Assembly: GCF_000227725.2 (NCBI RefSeq)
Contig: NZ_MU255056.1
Location: 2,075,884 to 2,139,883 of the forward strand
Reading direction: 5' to 3'
Length of the DNA stretch: 64,000 nt
Source: Thiorhodospira sibirica ATCC 700588
Lineage (GTDB): Bacteria > Pseudomonadota > Gammaproteobacteria > Ectothiorhodospirales > Ectothiorhodospiraceae
Under the pieces are notes generated by a model. It had not been told where the DNA came from. It did no database searches and saw only the letters and a list, made by a program, of their open reading frames with translations. Position 1 is the first letter of the stretch, and every line of letters starts with the position of its first letter. Below, in pieces: positions 29,786 to 38,982 of this stretch. The position numbers were made by a program, and so were the translations under genes.

Positions 29786-30535
29786 CTACGGCAATGCGTT
29801 TACAAGGTTATGATCAGGGTATTGGGCTTCAAGGGTTTGGCGCACCTGCTGTGCCTGGACGGCCTGATCAAGCTGCAGATAGCTTTTAAACATCAGGGCC
29901 AGGGCATAGGGATGTGCCTGGGTACGACTGAAATGCTCGCTGATATAGCGAGCCCGTGCCAAGGCCTCGGCATAGCGCTGTTCGGCAAAACGGGCATTTG
30001 CCAGTCCCAACTCGGCCCGTGCCAGCGCCTCACGCAGCTCAAGCAAATAAGGCGGCAATTGTTCGCGATAGCGGGACTCGGGAAAGCGCGTGGCCAATTC
30101 ACGAAATTGGCCGAACAGGCGGCGAATGGTGACAATTTCGACGGCATCTTGCTGGGGGGTAGCCAGCCTGGAATGCTGCCATTGTGTGTAATCGGCTACC
30201 GCATACAGATACAGCGCATAATCGGCGTGGGATGCGTCAGGCAGCTTGCGCACCGCCCCCGCCTGAGCCAGGGCAATGTCAAATGCACCGGCTTGCAGGC
30301 AGACATAGGCGGTTTGCAGGCGCAGCGCCGGGCTTAGCTGAGGGCTGGTTTCCAAACGCGCCAAAGCCTGCGCGGCCTGCGCGCAATCTTCTTGCGCCAG
30401 CGCTTGACTTAGTTGATGGCTCAGCGTGGCTTCATCCGGCACAGTACGCTTTGGCGAAGTGCTGCATGCCGTGAACGCAAAGATGCAGATCAGGCTGATT
30501 AACAAGGGGTTTGCGGTCGATCGCACAACGGACAT
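29786..30535 (-). CDS. BamD-like TPR lipoprotein
   Basis: The protein has 249 residues, with a lipoprotein signal ending at FTACSTS. TPR-type helices follow that match the BamD plan: LFGQFRELATRFPESRY, then ARFAEQRYAEALARARYISEHF. BamD is an essential outer-membrane lipoprotein of the BAM complex. Here the gene sits directly after gspN, so it may be a divergent paralogue serving secretion rather than the main BamD. No second copy is in the window to compare. Confidence 0.65.
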   Translation of the reverse strand: MSVVRSTANPLLISLICIFAFTACSTSPKRTVPDEATLSHQLSQALAQEDCAQAAQALARLETSPQLSPALRLQTAYVCLQAGAFDIALAQAGAVRKLPDASHADYALYLYAVADYTQWQHSRLATPQQDAVEIVTIRRLFGQFRELATRFPESRYREQLPPYLLELREALARAELGLANARFAEQRYAEALARARYISEHFSRTQAHPYALALMFKSYLQLDQAVQAQQVRQTLEAQYPDHNLVNALP

Positions 30536-30585
30536 GAGGGTCTTGATCCATAACAGCAGGGTTTATGGGATGGCGTAGCAGGCGC

Positions 30586-31368
30586 TCAATGATACGGCCC
30601 AAGCTGCCCGGAATAGCGCAATTGATACTGCCCATCAGGGCCTTGGGATGCCAGCAGGCGCAGAACAGCATGTAATTCGCGGCTCATTGATTGGTTGGGC
30701 TCAAGATCAATCTGCACCTCATAGCGATCATCCGGATACCACACCATCACGCCCTGCACCCCCAGCGCCCCGTTTTGATCACGCACCACCGCGTGCAAGG
30801 TGCCATCATCTTCGGTATGTACATCCGCGCGCACATCGCCCAGCGGCTGAGGGCGCGGAAACCCTGCGGCGGCATTCAACCAGCCCAGCACGCCTTCGGC
30901 CTCAATCAGACGGGCGGCATAATTCCAGCGAAGCCGAGGCGCATCCAGCAGCATCTGCCCCTCCAGAATCAAGGGGATGGTCGCTACGGCGCGAGCCACC
31001 TCGGCGGCGGGCAATTCAGCGCGCACCGTGTAAACATCCACTGAGCGAAATCTAAAGGCAAGGGTACCATTGCCTTGGCCTTGCGGATGGCGGAAACTCA
31101 CGGCATAACGGGCCTGGGCGCGCCACAGCTGGCTGGGCTGGAATTGCCACTGCACCTGCTGCACCTGCAGTTGGCGTATCCTGAGGTGAGTGGCCTGACC
31201 GGACCACAGAGTTCCGGATAATCCCTGCGCCTCGATCGTTTCTGGTATCCAGCCGCGCTCAGCGGCGATTCCGTACACCGTAGTCGCCGGCAAGGTGAAC
31301 AACAAAAACAACAGATAGCTGGCCAGACCCAGTAGCAGATACAGCAGTATTTGCCGTGAATATTTCAT
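30586..31368 (-). CDS. gspN: Type II secretion protein N
   Basis: The 260 residues include one N-terminal inner-membrane helix (ILLYLLLGLASYLLFLLFTLP). A periplasmic domain begins with the GspN-like GLSGTLWSGQATHLRI and continues with beta strands (WQFQPSQLW). GspN is an accessory inner-membrane component of some T2SS. Its start overlaps the gspM stop (ATGA). Confidence 0.8.
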   Translation of the reverse strand: MKYSRQILLYLLLGLASYLLFLLFTLPATTVYGIAAERGWIPETIEAQGLSGTLWSGQATHLRIRQLQVQQVQWQFQPSQLWRAQARYAVSFRHPQGQGNGTLAFRFRSVDVYTVRAELPAAEVARAVATIPLILEGQMLLDAPRLRWNYAARLIEAEGVLGWLNAAAGFPRPQPLGDVRADVHTEDDGTLHAVVRDQNGALGVQGVMVWYPDDRYEVQIDLEPNQSMSRELHAVLRLLASQGPDGQYQLRYSGQLGPYH

Positions 31369-31877
31369 CCCGCACGCTCCAATGCAATGCGGGCGCTAAC
31401 CAGCCCCGCCTCATTTTGTCGATCAATCACCACGCCGGTAATCCTCACGCCATGTTGCTGTTGCAATAATGCCAGCCAATGCAGCAAGTCATCAAAGGGG
31501 ACATTTTCCAGCCAGGCCCGCACCGTGTTTTGCCCCTCTGGCTGAATGCGCCGCACCGTCCCCGCCAGCGCCCCGGTGCGGGCGGTGCTGTCGATCAATC
31601 CCAGCAAGGACTGACCGCTGGCTGCCGTAGCTGACTGATGCGTGGGGTTGCTGCCGCGCAGGGCCTTGATCTCTTGGGCGGTCTGCTGCATCCAGAGAAT
31701 ATCGGCTTGTTGGCGTTCCAGCCGCTCATGCACATGATGCAGCCGGGATTGCAGTGGCTGCCACATGGTGGCATAGGGCAAAAACAGCGCCAGACTCAAC
31801 GCCCCAAGCAGCAGAATACGCTGCTCACGTTGACTTAAGTCTTGCCACCACACCTTAAAACGCGCTTGATAGGTCAT
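31365..31877 (-). CDS. gspM: Type II secretion protein M
   Basis: The 170 residues have the GspM plan: a short cytoplasmic start (WWQDLSQREQRILLLGA), one membrane helix, a coiled coil and a small ferredoxin-like periplasmic domain. I start at ATG 31877, 19 bp after the gspL stop; the longer open frame lies inside gspL. It pairs with GspL in the inner-membrane platform. Confidence 0.85.
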   Translation of the reverse strand: MTYQARFKVWWQDLSQREQRILLLGALSLALFLPYATMWQPLQSRLHHVHERLERQQADILWMQQTAQEIKALRGSNPTHQSATAASGQSLLGLIDSTARTGALAGTVRRIQPEGQNTVRAWLENVPFDDLLHWLALLQQQHGVRITGVVIDRQNEAGLVSARIALERAG

Positions 31878-31896
31878 TATTCTCAATATCCTGATA

Positions 31897-33174
31897 TCAG
31901 CCTTTGCGCAAGATAATGCGCGCCTCAGCCCGCCCTTCCAGGGCAGTGGCTGATTGCACCTCCAGGCGCATCGCGGTCTCAGCCTGCTCCAGATGCTGCT
32001 TGAGCGTATCCAGTGCCCGCAGATTGGGGAGCAGCAGATCCAGATCAATCTGTCCAGGTCTATAGCGTAGCGCCTGGATGCTCAATCCCTGCGTCGCCAG
32101 CAATGCCGGTGTCACCCCCGCCAGCAAGACATCAAAATCGCCACTACCGGCAGCCTGGGTGCTGCGCAAGCCCAATAACGCGCTTTCCATCTGGCGGCGC
32201 GGATCACCCACCGGGCCGGGGCCAAACACCTCCTGATATAGTGCCTGCATCTGTTGGTCACGGCGGTTTGATTCACGCTCCAGCTGTTGGATTTCCACCC
32301 CAAGACTGACAAATTGCAGCACCAGCCAGGCCACCAGCACCCCAGCCGCTACCCGCCAGGGCGCCAGATAGCGCCGCCAGCTGTCCTGACGACTATAGGG
32401 GCCTGTCAATAGATTAAAGGGCAGCGGGGGGGCGGGCTGCGCCAGGCGCTGCGCAAACAGGCCCAACAGCGAGGTCTTGAGTTCCTGCGTGTCTTGCGGG
32501 ATCTCCGCAGGCAGGGCGATGGTCGCTGAGCCAGCGGCGTGAAACACCATCAATGGATCAGGAAGATCGGCAGATTCATGCTCACGCCAGCGCAATTCCA
32601 GAAAAAACGCCGCCTCCTCACGCGCACACGCCATCATCCAGTGACTAGGCGCGAGCAAAAAAGCCTGCTCAGCATCCAGCCACAGCTGCCATGAGGCTTT
32701 CGGCATTACCGGATTAACCGCCGCAGGGAACTGTGGTGGCAGCGCGCTGGCCTGCTGCGCCAGGGCACCATCAAAAAGCAAGGCGCTCTCCGGCAACAGG
32801 GCATGAGGCTTCAGACCCGCCTCGGCCAGCTGACCTAGCCATTGCGCCATCTGCGCCTTGGCCACCACGGCCACCATCAGCTCCCCGTCAGGCGTTCTCG
32901 GCCCCGTCACAAAATGCAGCGCCTCGACTTCCTCGGCCAATTGTTCTTCGAGCAGATAGGGAATAGCCTGTTGCGTGGCGCGCCCCAGGCGTGGCGGCAC
33001 CTCCACCCCGGTCAACCAGACCGCCTGCCCAGATACCAGCACGATACAGCGCTCCGTGGCGTATGTTGTACCCAGATGCGCCAGACTATCCACACCCTGC
33101 GCACGCACAACGCCCTCATGCACCTGTACCCAGGGGATGTGGCTTAGATCACAAACAAGGCGGAGAATCAGCAT
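31897..33174 (-). CDS. gspL: Type II secretion protein L
   Basis: The 425 residues have a cytoplasmic actin-like domain (~1-245, including VPPRLGRATQQAIPYLLEEQLA), one membrane helix (~285-305, VAAGVLVAWLVLQFVSLGV) and a periplasmic domain. GspL recruits the ATPase GspE to the membrane. It is the first gene of a six-gene minus-strand run (gspL, gspM, gspN, BamD-like, GGDEF, B12-binding). gspC-K are not in the window. Confidence 0.88.
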   Translation of the reverse strand: MLILRLVCDLSHIPWVQVHEGVVRAQGVDSLAHLGTTYATERCIVLVSGQAVWLTGVEVPPRLGRATQQAIPYLLEEQLAEEVEALHFVTGPRTPDGELMVAVVAKAQMAQWLGQLAEAGLKPHALLPESALLFDGALAQQASALPPQFPAAVNPVMPKASWQLWLDAEQAFLLAPSHWMMACAREEAAFFLELRWREHESADLPDPLMVFHAAGSATIALPAEIPQDTQELKTSLLGLFAQRLAQPAPPLPFNLLTGPYSRQDSWRRYLAPWRVAAGVLVAWLVLQFVSLGVEIQQLERESNRRDQQMQALYQEVFGPGPVGDPRRQMESALLGLRSTQAAGSGDFDVLLAGVTPALLATQGLSIQALRYRPGQIDLDLLLPNLRALDTLKQHLEQAETAMRLEVQSATALEGRAEARIILRKG

Positions 33175-33435
33175 AAAGGCATGGGATATGCGGCATTGAG
33201 CGTTGATGGATGGCTAAGCAGCGTACACGCCGCCGAGCAGACCCGGCGCGCCGTGTAAATGCAGCAAATTGCGCAACATGATAAGGGATAAGGCACCCTA
33301 TTTGATGTCTTCCTTCCCTGAAGCGGGTGGCCAGTATAGCGGCGCCCTGCAAATCCCCGCAAGGGGATTCCCGCACCGTGGACATGGATTGAGCGGGTAG
33401 GCCGACGTTTCATCAAGCAAGGTGCGGATTTTTAT

Positions 33436-33461
33436 GCCGAGCCGGGGCTTGGCGCTCCCGA
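33436..33461. repeat. REP-like hairpin (GCGCTCCC type)
   Basis: The stem GCCGAGC / GCTTGGC is followed by GCGCTCCC. Related single copies are at 40801 and 46301, and clusters at 55575, 63590 and 63784. Confidence 0.65.
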
Positions 33462-33514
33462 GTATGTGGCGCAATCTGTCCGGCGTTGCTTTCAGGACAG
33501 GCGCGGGTGGTTTT

Positions 33515-33530
33515 TGTCGGGTTTGTCACA
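33515..33530 (+). promoter_or_regulatory. NifA upstream activator site
   Basis: There is an exact TGT-N10-ACA (TGTCGGGTTTGTCACA) centred about 80 bp upstream of the predicted nifE transcription start. This is a normal distance for NifA enhancer sites. Confidence 0.6.
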
Positions 33531-33575
33531 GGCGGAGACAGGTTTATTTTATTGATATACAAGGATTTAGGCAAT

Positions 33576-33591
33576 TGGCCTGAGTTTTGTA
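33576..33591 (+). promoter_or_regulatory. Sigma-54-like promoter of nifE
   Basis: TGGCCTG-AGTT-TTGTA resembles TGGCACG-N4-TTGCA. The spacing GG-N10-G(T for C) is right, with one mismatch in the -12 GC. The NifA site upstream raises confidence. Confidence 0.5.
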
Positions 33592-33689
33592 TGCAGTCTT
33601 TGCAGGTCATGCAGCGCAGTGGTCGGCATGACCCGATAACAATAACAAATCAATACCTCACTTAATAACTTAGCGATCTCACAAATACC

Positions 33690-35063
33690 ATGATAGCTGC
33701 CAAACAGATCAGTGCGCTTTTGCAAGAACCGGCGTGCGAGCATAACGAAAAATCCAAGTCTGGCTGCGCGCGCCCCAAGCCGGGGGCCAGTGCCGGGGGC
33801 TGTGCCTTTGATGGTGCGCAGATTGCCCTGTTGCCGATTGTCGATGTTGCGCATATTGTGCATGGACCGATTGCCTGTGCCGGTAATTCCTGGGATAACC
33901 GGGGCACCCGCTCCTCTGGGCCGACGCTGTATCGGCTGGGCATGACCACCGATTTAAGCGAGCAGGATGTGATCATGGGGCGTTCGGAAAAACGCCTGTT
34001 TTATGCCATCAAGCAGGCCATTGAGGAGCAGGCCCCGGCAGCGGTGTTTGTGTATAACACCTGCGTTCCGGCGCTCATTGGTGATGATCTGGAGGCTTTG
34101 TGCAAATCGGCGGAGCAGCATTTCGGAGTGCCAGTGGTGCCGGTGGATGCCGCCGGTTTTTATGGCAGCAAGAATCTGGGTAACCGAATTGCCGGTGAGG
34201 CGATGGTGAAATATGTCATCGGCACCCGCGAGCCCGACCCCATCCCGGAACACGCCCAGCGCCCCGGCATTGTGGTGCATGATCTGGGTCTGATTGGCGA
34301 ATACAACATCGCCGGTGAGTTTTGGCAGGTCTTGCCGTTGTTTGATGAATTGGGGCTGCGGGTGCTGGGCAGTTTGTCCAGTGATGCGCGCTTTCGTGAG
34401 GTGCAGACCATGCACCGCAGCGCGCTGAATATGGTGGTGTGTTCCAAGGCGATGATCAATGTTGCCCGCAAATTGCAAAGCCGCTACGGGACGCCCTGGT
34501 TTGAGGGCAGTTTTTACGGCGTTGCGGATACCTCACAGGCCCTGCGTGATATTGCCCAGCGGCTCGATGACGCCGATCTGGTGGCCCGTACCGAGGCGCT
34601 GATTGCCCGTGAAGAGGCGCAGATTCATGCCGCATTGGCACCCTGGCGCGAACGCCTGCAGGGCAAGCGGGTATTGCTCTATACCGGCGGGGTGAAATCG
34701 TGGTCGGTGATTTCGGCTTTGCAGGATTTGGGCATGGACGTGGTTGCGACCGGAACGCGCAAGTCCACCGAGGAAGATAAGGCGCGCATCCGCGAGCTGA
34801 TGGGGGAGAATACCAAGATGATTGAAGATGGTAACCCCAAAGCCTTGCTGGGTATTGTGGAGGAGTACCGCGCCGATATTCTGATTGCCGGGGGGCGCAA
34901 TATGTACACCGCACTGAAGGCGCGTGTGCCCTTTCTGGATTTCAATCAGGAGCGTGAGTTTGGCTATGCCGGTTATGCCGGGATGCTCACCCTGGCGCGG
35001 CAACTGGCCCTGACCCTGGAAAGTCCGATCTGGCCACAACTGCGCGCCAAGGCACCTTGGTAG
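33690..35063 (+). CDS. nifE: Nitrogenase FeMo-cofactor scaffold protein NifE
   Basis: NifE and NifN form the scaffold on which the NifB cofactor is matured to FeMo-co. The 457 residues match the family. The cluster-binding cysteines are in [20 protein letters not shown] and [13 protein letters not shown]. The gene starts at ATG 33690 after a NifA/sigma-54 control region. nifHDK are not in the window, so this operon is separate from, or downstream of, the structural genes. Confidence 0.93.
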   Translation: MIAAKQISALLQEPACEHNEKSKSGCARPKPGASAGGCAFDGAQIALLPIVDVAHIVHGPIACAGNSWDNRGTRSSGPTLYRLGMTTDLSEQDVIMGRSEKRLFYAIKQAIEEQAPAAVFVYNTCVPALIGDDLEALCKSAEQHFGVPVVPVDAAGFYGSKNLGNRIAGEAMVKYVIGTREPDPIPEHAQRPGIVVHDLGLIGEYNIAGEFWQVLPLFDELGLRVLGSLSSDARFREVQTMHRSALNMVVCSKAMINVARKLQSRYGTPWFEGSFYGVADTSQALRDIAQRLDDADLVARTEALIAREEAQIHAALAPWRERLQGKRVLLYTGGVKSWSVISALQDLGMDVVATGTRKSTEEDKARIRELMGENTKMIEDGNPKALLGIVEEYRADILIAGGRNMYTALKARVPFLDFNQEREFGYAGYAGMLTLARQLALTLESPIWPQLRAKAPW

Positions 35064-35096
35064 CCCTCCCATTTCATCATTCACGGTATCTGCATC

Positions 35097-36476
35097 ATGG
35101 CTCAGCTCAGCAAACGTCATAAGGCTTTATCCGTCAGCCCGCTGAAAACCAGCCCCACTGCCGGGGCAGCGCTGGCGTTTTTAGGGGTGCATCGCAGCAT
35201 CCCGATGTTACACGGGGCGCAAGGCTGCACCGCCTTTGCCAAGGTGTTTTTCGTGCGTCACTTTCGTGAACCGATCCCACTGCAAACCACCGCGATGGAG
35301 CAAATCAGCGCGGTCATGGGGGCCGATGAGAATGTCCTGGAGGGCTTAGCGACCCTATGCGAGAAATCCCGACCGGCGGTGATCGGGCTGTTGACCACGG
35401 CTCTGTCAGAAACCGAAGGCACCGATATTCAGCGCCTGGTGCGTGAGTTTCGCGCCGCTTATCCGCAGTATGCGCAAACCCGCGTCATTGCGGTCAATAC
35501 CCCCGATTATGTGGGCGATTTTGAAAGCGGCTATGCCCTGGCAGTTCGCGCCATGATCGAAACACTGCTTGAGCCGCGCAGTCCCGCCGCGCCCGCCAGG
35601 CCGCGTCAGGCCGATCAGGTCAATGTCCTGGTCGGTGCCTCCCTGACCCCCGGTGATGTGGAAGAACTCAAGGCGCTGATTGAAGCCTTTGGTCTGTATC
35701 CGGTGGTGTTGCCCGATCTGTCCACCTCGCTGGATGGCCATCTGGAAAGTAGCGGCCACACCCCATTGACCACCGGCGGCACCCCTGTCGATGCCTTTGC
35801 ACAACTGGATCAATCCATCGCCACACTGGTCATCGGTGCCTCGATGGATCAGGCCGCCGATCAGCTCAAAGCACTCAGCGGCGTGCCGGATTATCGCTTT
35901 CCCAGCCTGATGGGGCTGAGCGCAGTGGATACTTTTTTGCAATGTTTGGCGGAAATCAGTCAGCGCCCGGTACCGCCCAGCCTGCGCCGCCAGCGGATGC
36001 AGCTGGAAGATGCCATGCTGGATGCGCATTTCATGCTCGGCATGGCGCGCATCGCTATTGCAGCGGATGCCGATTTGCTCCACGCTTTCACCCGGCTATT
36101 AGTGGACATGGGCGCGGAGGTGGTGGCTGCCGTGGCCCCGGCACGCGCACCCATTCTGGAGCAGACCGCGTGTGCCCAGATCAAAATCGGTGACTTGCAG
36201 GATTTAGAACAGCTGGCACGCACCCATCAGGCCGAGCTGCTGATTGGCAATTCGCACGCAGCAGCCTCGGCCCAACGCTTAGGCATTGGGCTATTGCGCG
36301 CCGGCTTTCCGCAATATGACATCCTCGGTGGGCATCAGCGCACCTGGATCGGCTATCGCGGCACCCGCCAGACCCTGTTTGACCTGGCTAACCTGATCCT
36401 CGCTCATGACCATCATGCCATTGCCCCGTATCGCTCCATCTACGCGCCCACAGAGGATCGCTGTCAGGTGGATTAA
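35097..36476 (+). CDS. nifN: Nitrogenase FeMo-cofactor scaffold protein NifN
   Basis: The 459-residue NifK-like partner of NifE has the characteristic [20 protein letters not shown] and [14 protein letters not shown] segments near the cofactor pocket. It lies 33 bp after nifE in the same operon. The sequence is intact and of normal length. Confidence 0.93.
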   Translation: MAQLSKRHKALSVSPLKTSPTAGAALAFLGVHRSIPMLHGAQGCTAFAKVFFVRHFREPIPLQTTAMEQISAVMGADENVLEGLATLCEKSRPAVIGLLTTALSETEGTDIQRLVREFRAAYPQYAQTRVIAVNTPDYVGDFESGYALAVRAMIETLLEPRSPAAPARPRQADQVNVLVGASLTPGDVEELKALIEAFGLYPVVLPDLSTSLDGHLESSGHTPLTTGGTPVDAFAQLDQSIATLVIGASMDQAADQLKALSGVPDYRFPSLMGLSAVDTFLQCLAEISQRPVPPSLRRQRMQLEDAMLDAHFMLGMARIAIAADADLLHAFTRLLVDMGAEVVAAVAPARAPILEQTACAQIKIGDLQDLEQLARTHQAELLIGNSHAAASAQRLGIGLLRAGFPQYDILGGHQRTWIGYRGTRQTLFDLANLILAHDHHAIAPYRSIYAPTEDRCQVD

Positions 36477-36537
36477 CGCGATGCGCCTACAATGTCATCT
36501 CAGGCTGATTGATACAGCCGCGTTGGAGAGCGTTTGC

Positions 36538-36996
36538 ATGAGTGATGATCTTAACCCCCATCAAGACATCCGTCGACCGTTGAAAGTGGCCTTTGCCACC
36601 AGTGATCTGCAGCATGTGGATCAACATTTCGGTGCCGCAAAGAAATTTGCCATCTATGAAATTACTGAAACCACCGCCCGCCTGATTGAAGCGGCCCAGT
36701 TTGCCCCCACCCAGCAAGACGGCAATGAAGAAAAACTGGGCGATAAACTCAGAGCGCTGAAAGGCTGCGATGCCGTCTATTGCCAGGCAGCTGGCGGTTC
36801 AGCCGTGCGGCAACTGCTGGAAATGAGAGTACAACCGCTCAAAGTCGAGGCCGGTATCCCGATCAACAGCCTGATTGCGCTACTTCAGCAATCATTGCGC
36901 AAATACCCGCCGATCTGGGTCGCCAATGCCTGGGCGCGTCGCCAGGCAGACCCGAAACGCTTCGACACCCTCGCCAAAGGTCAGTGGCAGGATTGA
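36538..36996 (+). CDS. nifX: FeMo-cofactor carrier protein NifX
   Basis: The 152 residues belong to the NifX/NafY family, small carriers that bind NifB-co or FeMo-co: VAFATSDLQHVDQHFG, ending in a helical segment. I chose ATG 36538 because a GGAGAG ribosome site lies just upstream; in-frame ATG codons at 36481 and 36406 have weaker context. It is third in the nif operon. Confidence 0.88.
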   Translation: MSDDLNPHQDIRRPLKVAFATSDLQHVDQHFGAAKKFAIYEITETTARLIEAAQFAPTQQDGNEEKLGDKLRALKGCDAVYCQAAGGSAVRQLLEMRVQPLKVEAGIPINSLIALLQQSLRKYPPIWVANAWARRQADPKRFDTLAKGQWQD

Positions 36997-37003
36997 TATC
37001 CTC

Positions 37004-37137
37004 GTGGCGGACGCATCTTGCGTTCGCTGTGGCGTTAAGCAATACCCCGTGGCGGCAGGCAGCCGTCGCTTTTATGCGAAACTCGTGGCGGCGGCTTCCA
37101 GCCGTCGCGCTTGTGCGACACCTGGAAGATGCCGCCA
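37004..37137. repeat. Dispersed palindromic repeats (GTGGCG type), cluster in the nif operon
   Basis: Three successive GTGGCGG units with hairpins (ACGCATCTTGCGT, GGCGGCTTCCAGCCG) end in CCTGGAAGATGCCGCC. They are related to copies at 28757, 55352 and 56813. The cluster fills the 235-bp nifX-DUF269 gap and could form mRNA hairpins that set the ratio of the two products. Confidence 0.65.
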
Positions 37138-37231
37138 TATAACCCGGTCAGCAGCTGTTACATGGCCGGAGCAATCCGGCTTCATGGCCCTTGGGCCGTT
37201 TTTTCCGTCATTAAGCAAGAGCAAGAAACCT

Positions 37232-37687
37232 ATGGCAAACCATCCCGATCCCTTACTCGAAACTGAATTTTTCAAGGAACTGATCAAGCAACTGCGTGCG
37301 CAAGACAGCCTCGGGCGACACGACAGCGCCCCGGCACAGGCCCTGCTTGAGCCTTTTATCCTAAGCCCGGAACGCAAACAGGTCATCCCCCTCACTGCCG
37401 CGCTGGATTCAGCCACCCAGAGCCGCATAGAGGCTTTTTATAACGCCCTGTGTGCCCTGATTGAGCGCGAATGCGGGCGAATTGCGGTGCCGATGATGAA
37501 TCTAAGCGCCGAGGGCTTTGGCCGGGTCATCATCACCGTTGGCAAACTGGTCGTGCTGGATAAAACCCTGCGCGATGCCCATCGCTTTGGTTTTGCCAGC
37601 CTGTCAGTGATGAAAGACGAGGCCGATAAAATCTTGTCCGTGGCCCTCAATATCATCGGCAAGCATTCTGATGTCGCGGGCATGTAG
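37232..37687 (+). CDS. NifX-associated nitrogen fixation protein (DUF269)
   Basis: The 151 residues carry the DUF269 pattern (FFKELIKQLRAQDSLG, GFGRVIITVGKLVVLDK, RFGFASL). The family is found only beside nifX in diazotrophs and has no established activity. I start at ATG 37232. A repeat cluster separates it from nifX, but orientation and gene order indicate the same operon. Confidence 0.9.
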   Translation: MANHPDPLLETEFFKELIKQLRAQDSLGRHDSAPAQALLEPFILSPERKQVIPLTAALDSATQSRIEAFYNALCALIERECGRIAVPMMNLSAEGFGRVIITVGKLVVLDKTLRDAHRFGFASLSVMKDEADKILSVALNIIGKHSDVAGM

Positions 37688-37792
37688 CCACCTGACAGCA
37701 TCGGCCCAGCCTGTGTGCAGCGTTGTTTACGCTTTCATACCACCAAGCCCCACACCTTGCGCAAGGGGCGCCAAGCCCAAGAGTCACTTTTC

Positions 37793-38086
37793 ATGAACTA
37801 CATTACCGGCATCACTCGCGGCGGCACATCCTGGGTGCCCTCCTTCATCACCGCCCTCAACGAGGCCACCTGCATTGGCTGTGGCCGCTGCTTCAAAGTC
37901 TGCTCGCGCAAGGTCTTTGATCTGGTCGAACGCGAGGAGGACGAAGACAATGACGACGGCTTCTCCGACGACACCTCCATGGTCATGCGTCTGACCGATG
38001 CCATGGACTGCATCGGCTGCCTCGCCTGCGCCCAGGTCTGCCCGAAAAAATGCCACAGCCACGGCCCGCAAGCCCTGCCCGCTTAA
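37793..38086 (+). CDS. fdxB: Nif-specific ferredoxin III (2[4Fe-4S])
   Basis: This 97-residue ferredoxin has two cluster motifs, CIGCGRCFKVC and CIGCLACAQVC, separated by an acidic loop (EREEDEDNDDGFSDD). The N-terminus MNYITGITRGG is typical of FdxB. It probably supplies electrons for nitrogenase or FeMo-co synthesis. It is the last gene of the nif operon; transposon debris begins right after it. Confidence 0.9.
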   Translation: MNYITGITRGGTSWVPSFITALNEATCIGCGRCFKVCSRKVFDLVEREEDEDNDDGFSDDTSMVMRLTDAMDCIGCLACAQVCPKKCHSHGPQALPA

Positions 38087-38173
38087 GTCATTCACTAAAG
38101 CGCTTACAAAACAGCAAGGAATCAGGTACCGCAATAACATGCGTACCTGATTTCGCTTGAAGTACGCACATTG

Positions 38174-38215
38174 AGCCTCCGCCACGGCTAAAGCCGAAGG
38201 CTTTAGCCGTGCTTT
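38174..38215 (-). repeat. Right-end hairpin of an IS200/IS605-type element
   Basis: A perfect 13-bp stem, CACGGCTAAAGCC / GGCTTTAGCCGTG (38183-38195 and 38199-38211), has a 3-nt loop. On the minus strand it is followed by GCGGAGGCTCAA. It lies ~60 bp beyond the stop of the TnpB remnant, where the imperfect palindromic right end and the 3' part of the omega RNA of such elements sit. It may also act as a terminator for the nif operon (CTTTCC follows on the plus strand). Confidence 0.55.
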
Positions 38216-38276
38216 CCTAAAACCGCTCATAAATGCTTAGGAAAATCACGAAAATCTATGATGATCTTTGGCTTGT

Positions 38277-38633
38277 TCACGCCGTCAACGCCAGTGCGGG
38301 CGAACCCGTCTTACCTGACTCGTGCGTGCGTTTAACGTCCGGCCTGAGCGCGTCCAGACGATCCAGACCATAACGGTCTAAATTTTTTGCGGCGTTGAGG
38401 TCACGATCCATGACGTGTCCACAGTCACACGCCATTGTGCGCTGATCCAGTGACATATCATGGATTTTCCCGCAGGCGTGACAGGTCTTTGAAGACGGAT
38501 AGAACCGATTCGCAAAGATCACAGTCACGCCACGCCACACCGCTTTGTACTCGATGTGTCGTCGCAATTCGCCAAAGCCAGCATCGGAGATGGCGCGGGC
38601 AAGACAATGGTTTTTGATCATCCCGGAGACATT
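38277..38633 (-). pseudogene. IS200/IS605-family TnpB, C-terminal fragment
   Basis: About 118 codons of TnpB remain: GMIKNHCLARAISDAGFGEL, the zinc ribbon (CHACG ... CDCG) and the last RuvC block DRDLNAAKNL with the third catalytic Asp. The N-terminal domain and the first two RuvC acidic residues are gone, cut at the junction with an IS630 fragment near 38635. TnpB is an RNA-guided nuclease ancestral to Cas12; this fragment cannot cut DNA. Confidence 0.8.
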
Positions 38634-38954
38634 CCCAGCGGCGAGATCATCCTGTTCTGGGATGAGGCCTCCTATCACCGTGCCGGGGCCGTGCGCGAAC
38701 TCGCTCAGGCGCTGTCCATCACCCTCCAGCCCTTGCCCGGCTATAGCCCCGACTTCATGCCGGTCGAAGCGCTCTGGCGCTGGGTGCGCGAGGAGCTCAC
38801 CTACCCTCACTGTCACGCCACCGCCGAGGAACGGGTTCAACGGGTCAACCACTTTGTCAACACCATCAATGCCGATCCCTGTGCCATCGCGGATCGACTC
38901 TGGACCAAAACCACGCTCAATCCGGAGGAAGAAAAATTACGCATCCCGGCTTAG
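38634..38954 (+). pseudogene. IS630-family transposase, C-terminal fragment
   Basis: The sequence IILFWDEASYHRAG (second catalytic D), LQPLPGYSPDFMPVEALW (catalytic E) and a basic helical tail match the last ~105 residues of IS630/Tc1-type transposases. The N-terminal helix-turn-helix and first D are missing. It replaced the 5' part of the TnpB gene, so it probably arrived later. Confidence 0.75.
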
Positions 38955-38982
38955 TTGAAGTTTAAAGCCGCTGCCGTCTGGG

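Larger units (their letters stand above)
33175..33689. other. Divergent intergenic region gspL / nifE
   Basis: This 515-bp stretch holds no gene. It contains a hairpin repeat (33436-33461), a NifA site, an AT-rich bend-like stretch with TTGATA (possible IHF half-site, about 33550) and a sigma-54-like promoter, all pointing to nifE. Confidence 0.6.

Noticed and set aside
33524..33540. Second NifA-like site TGT..ACA overlapping the first
   Set aside because: The spacing is 11, not 10, between the half sites.
38183..38211. Simple intrinsic terminator of the nif operon
   Set aside because: The stem is strong but the U-tract is poor, and its position and minus-strand tail fit the right end of the TnpB element better; a secondary terminator role is kept only as a possibility.
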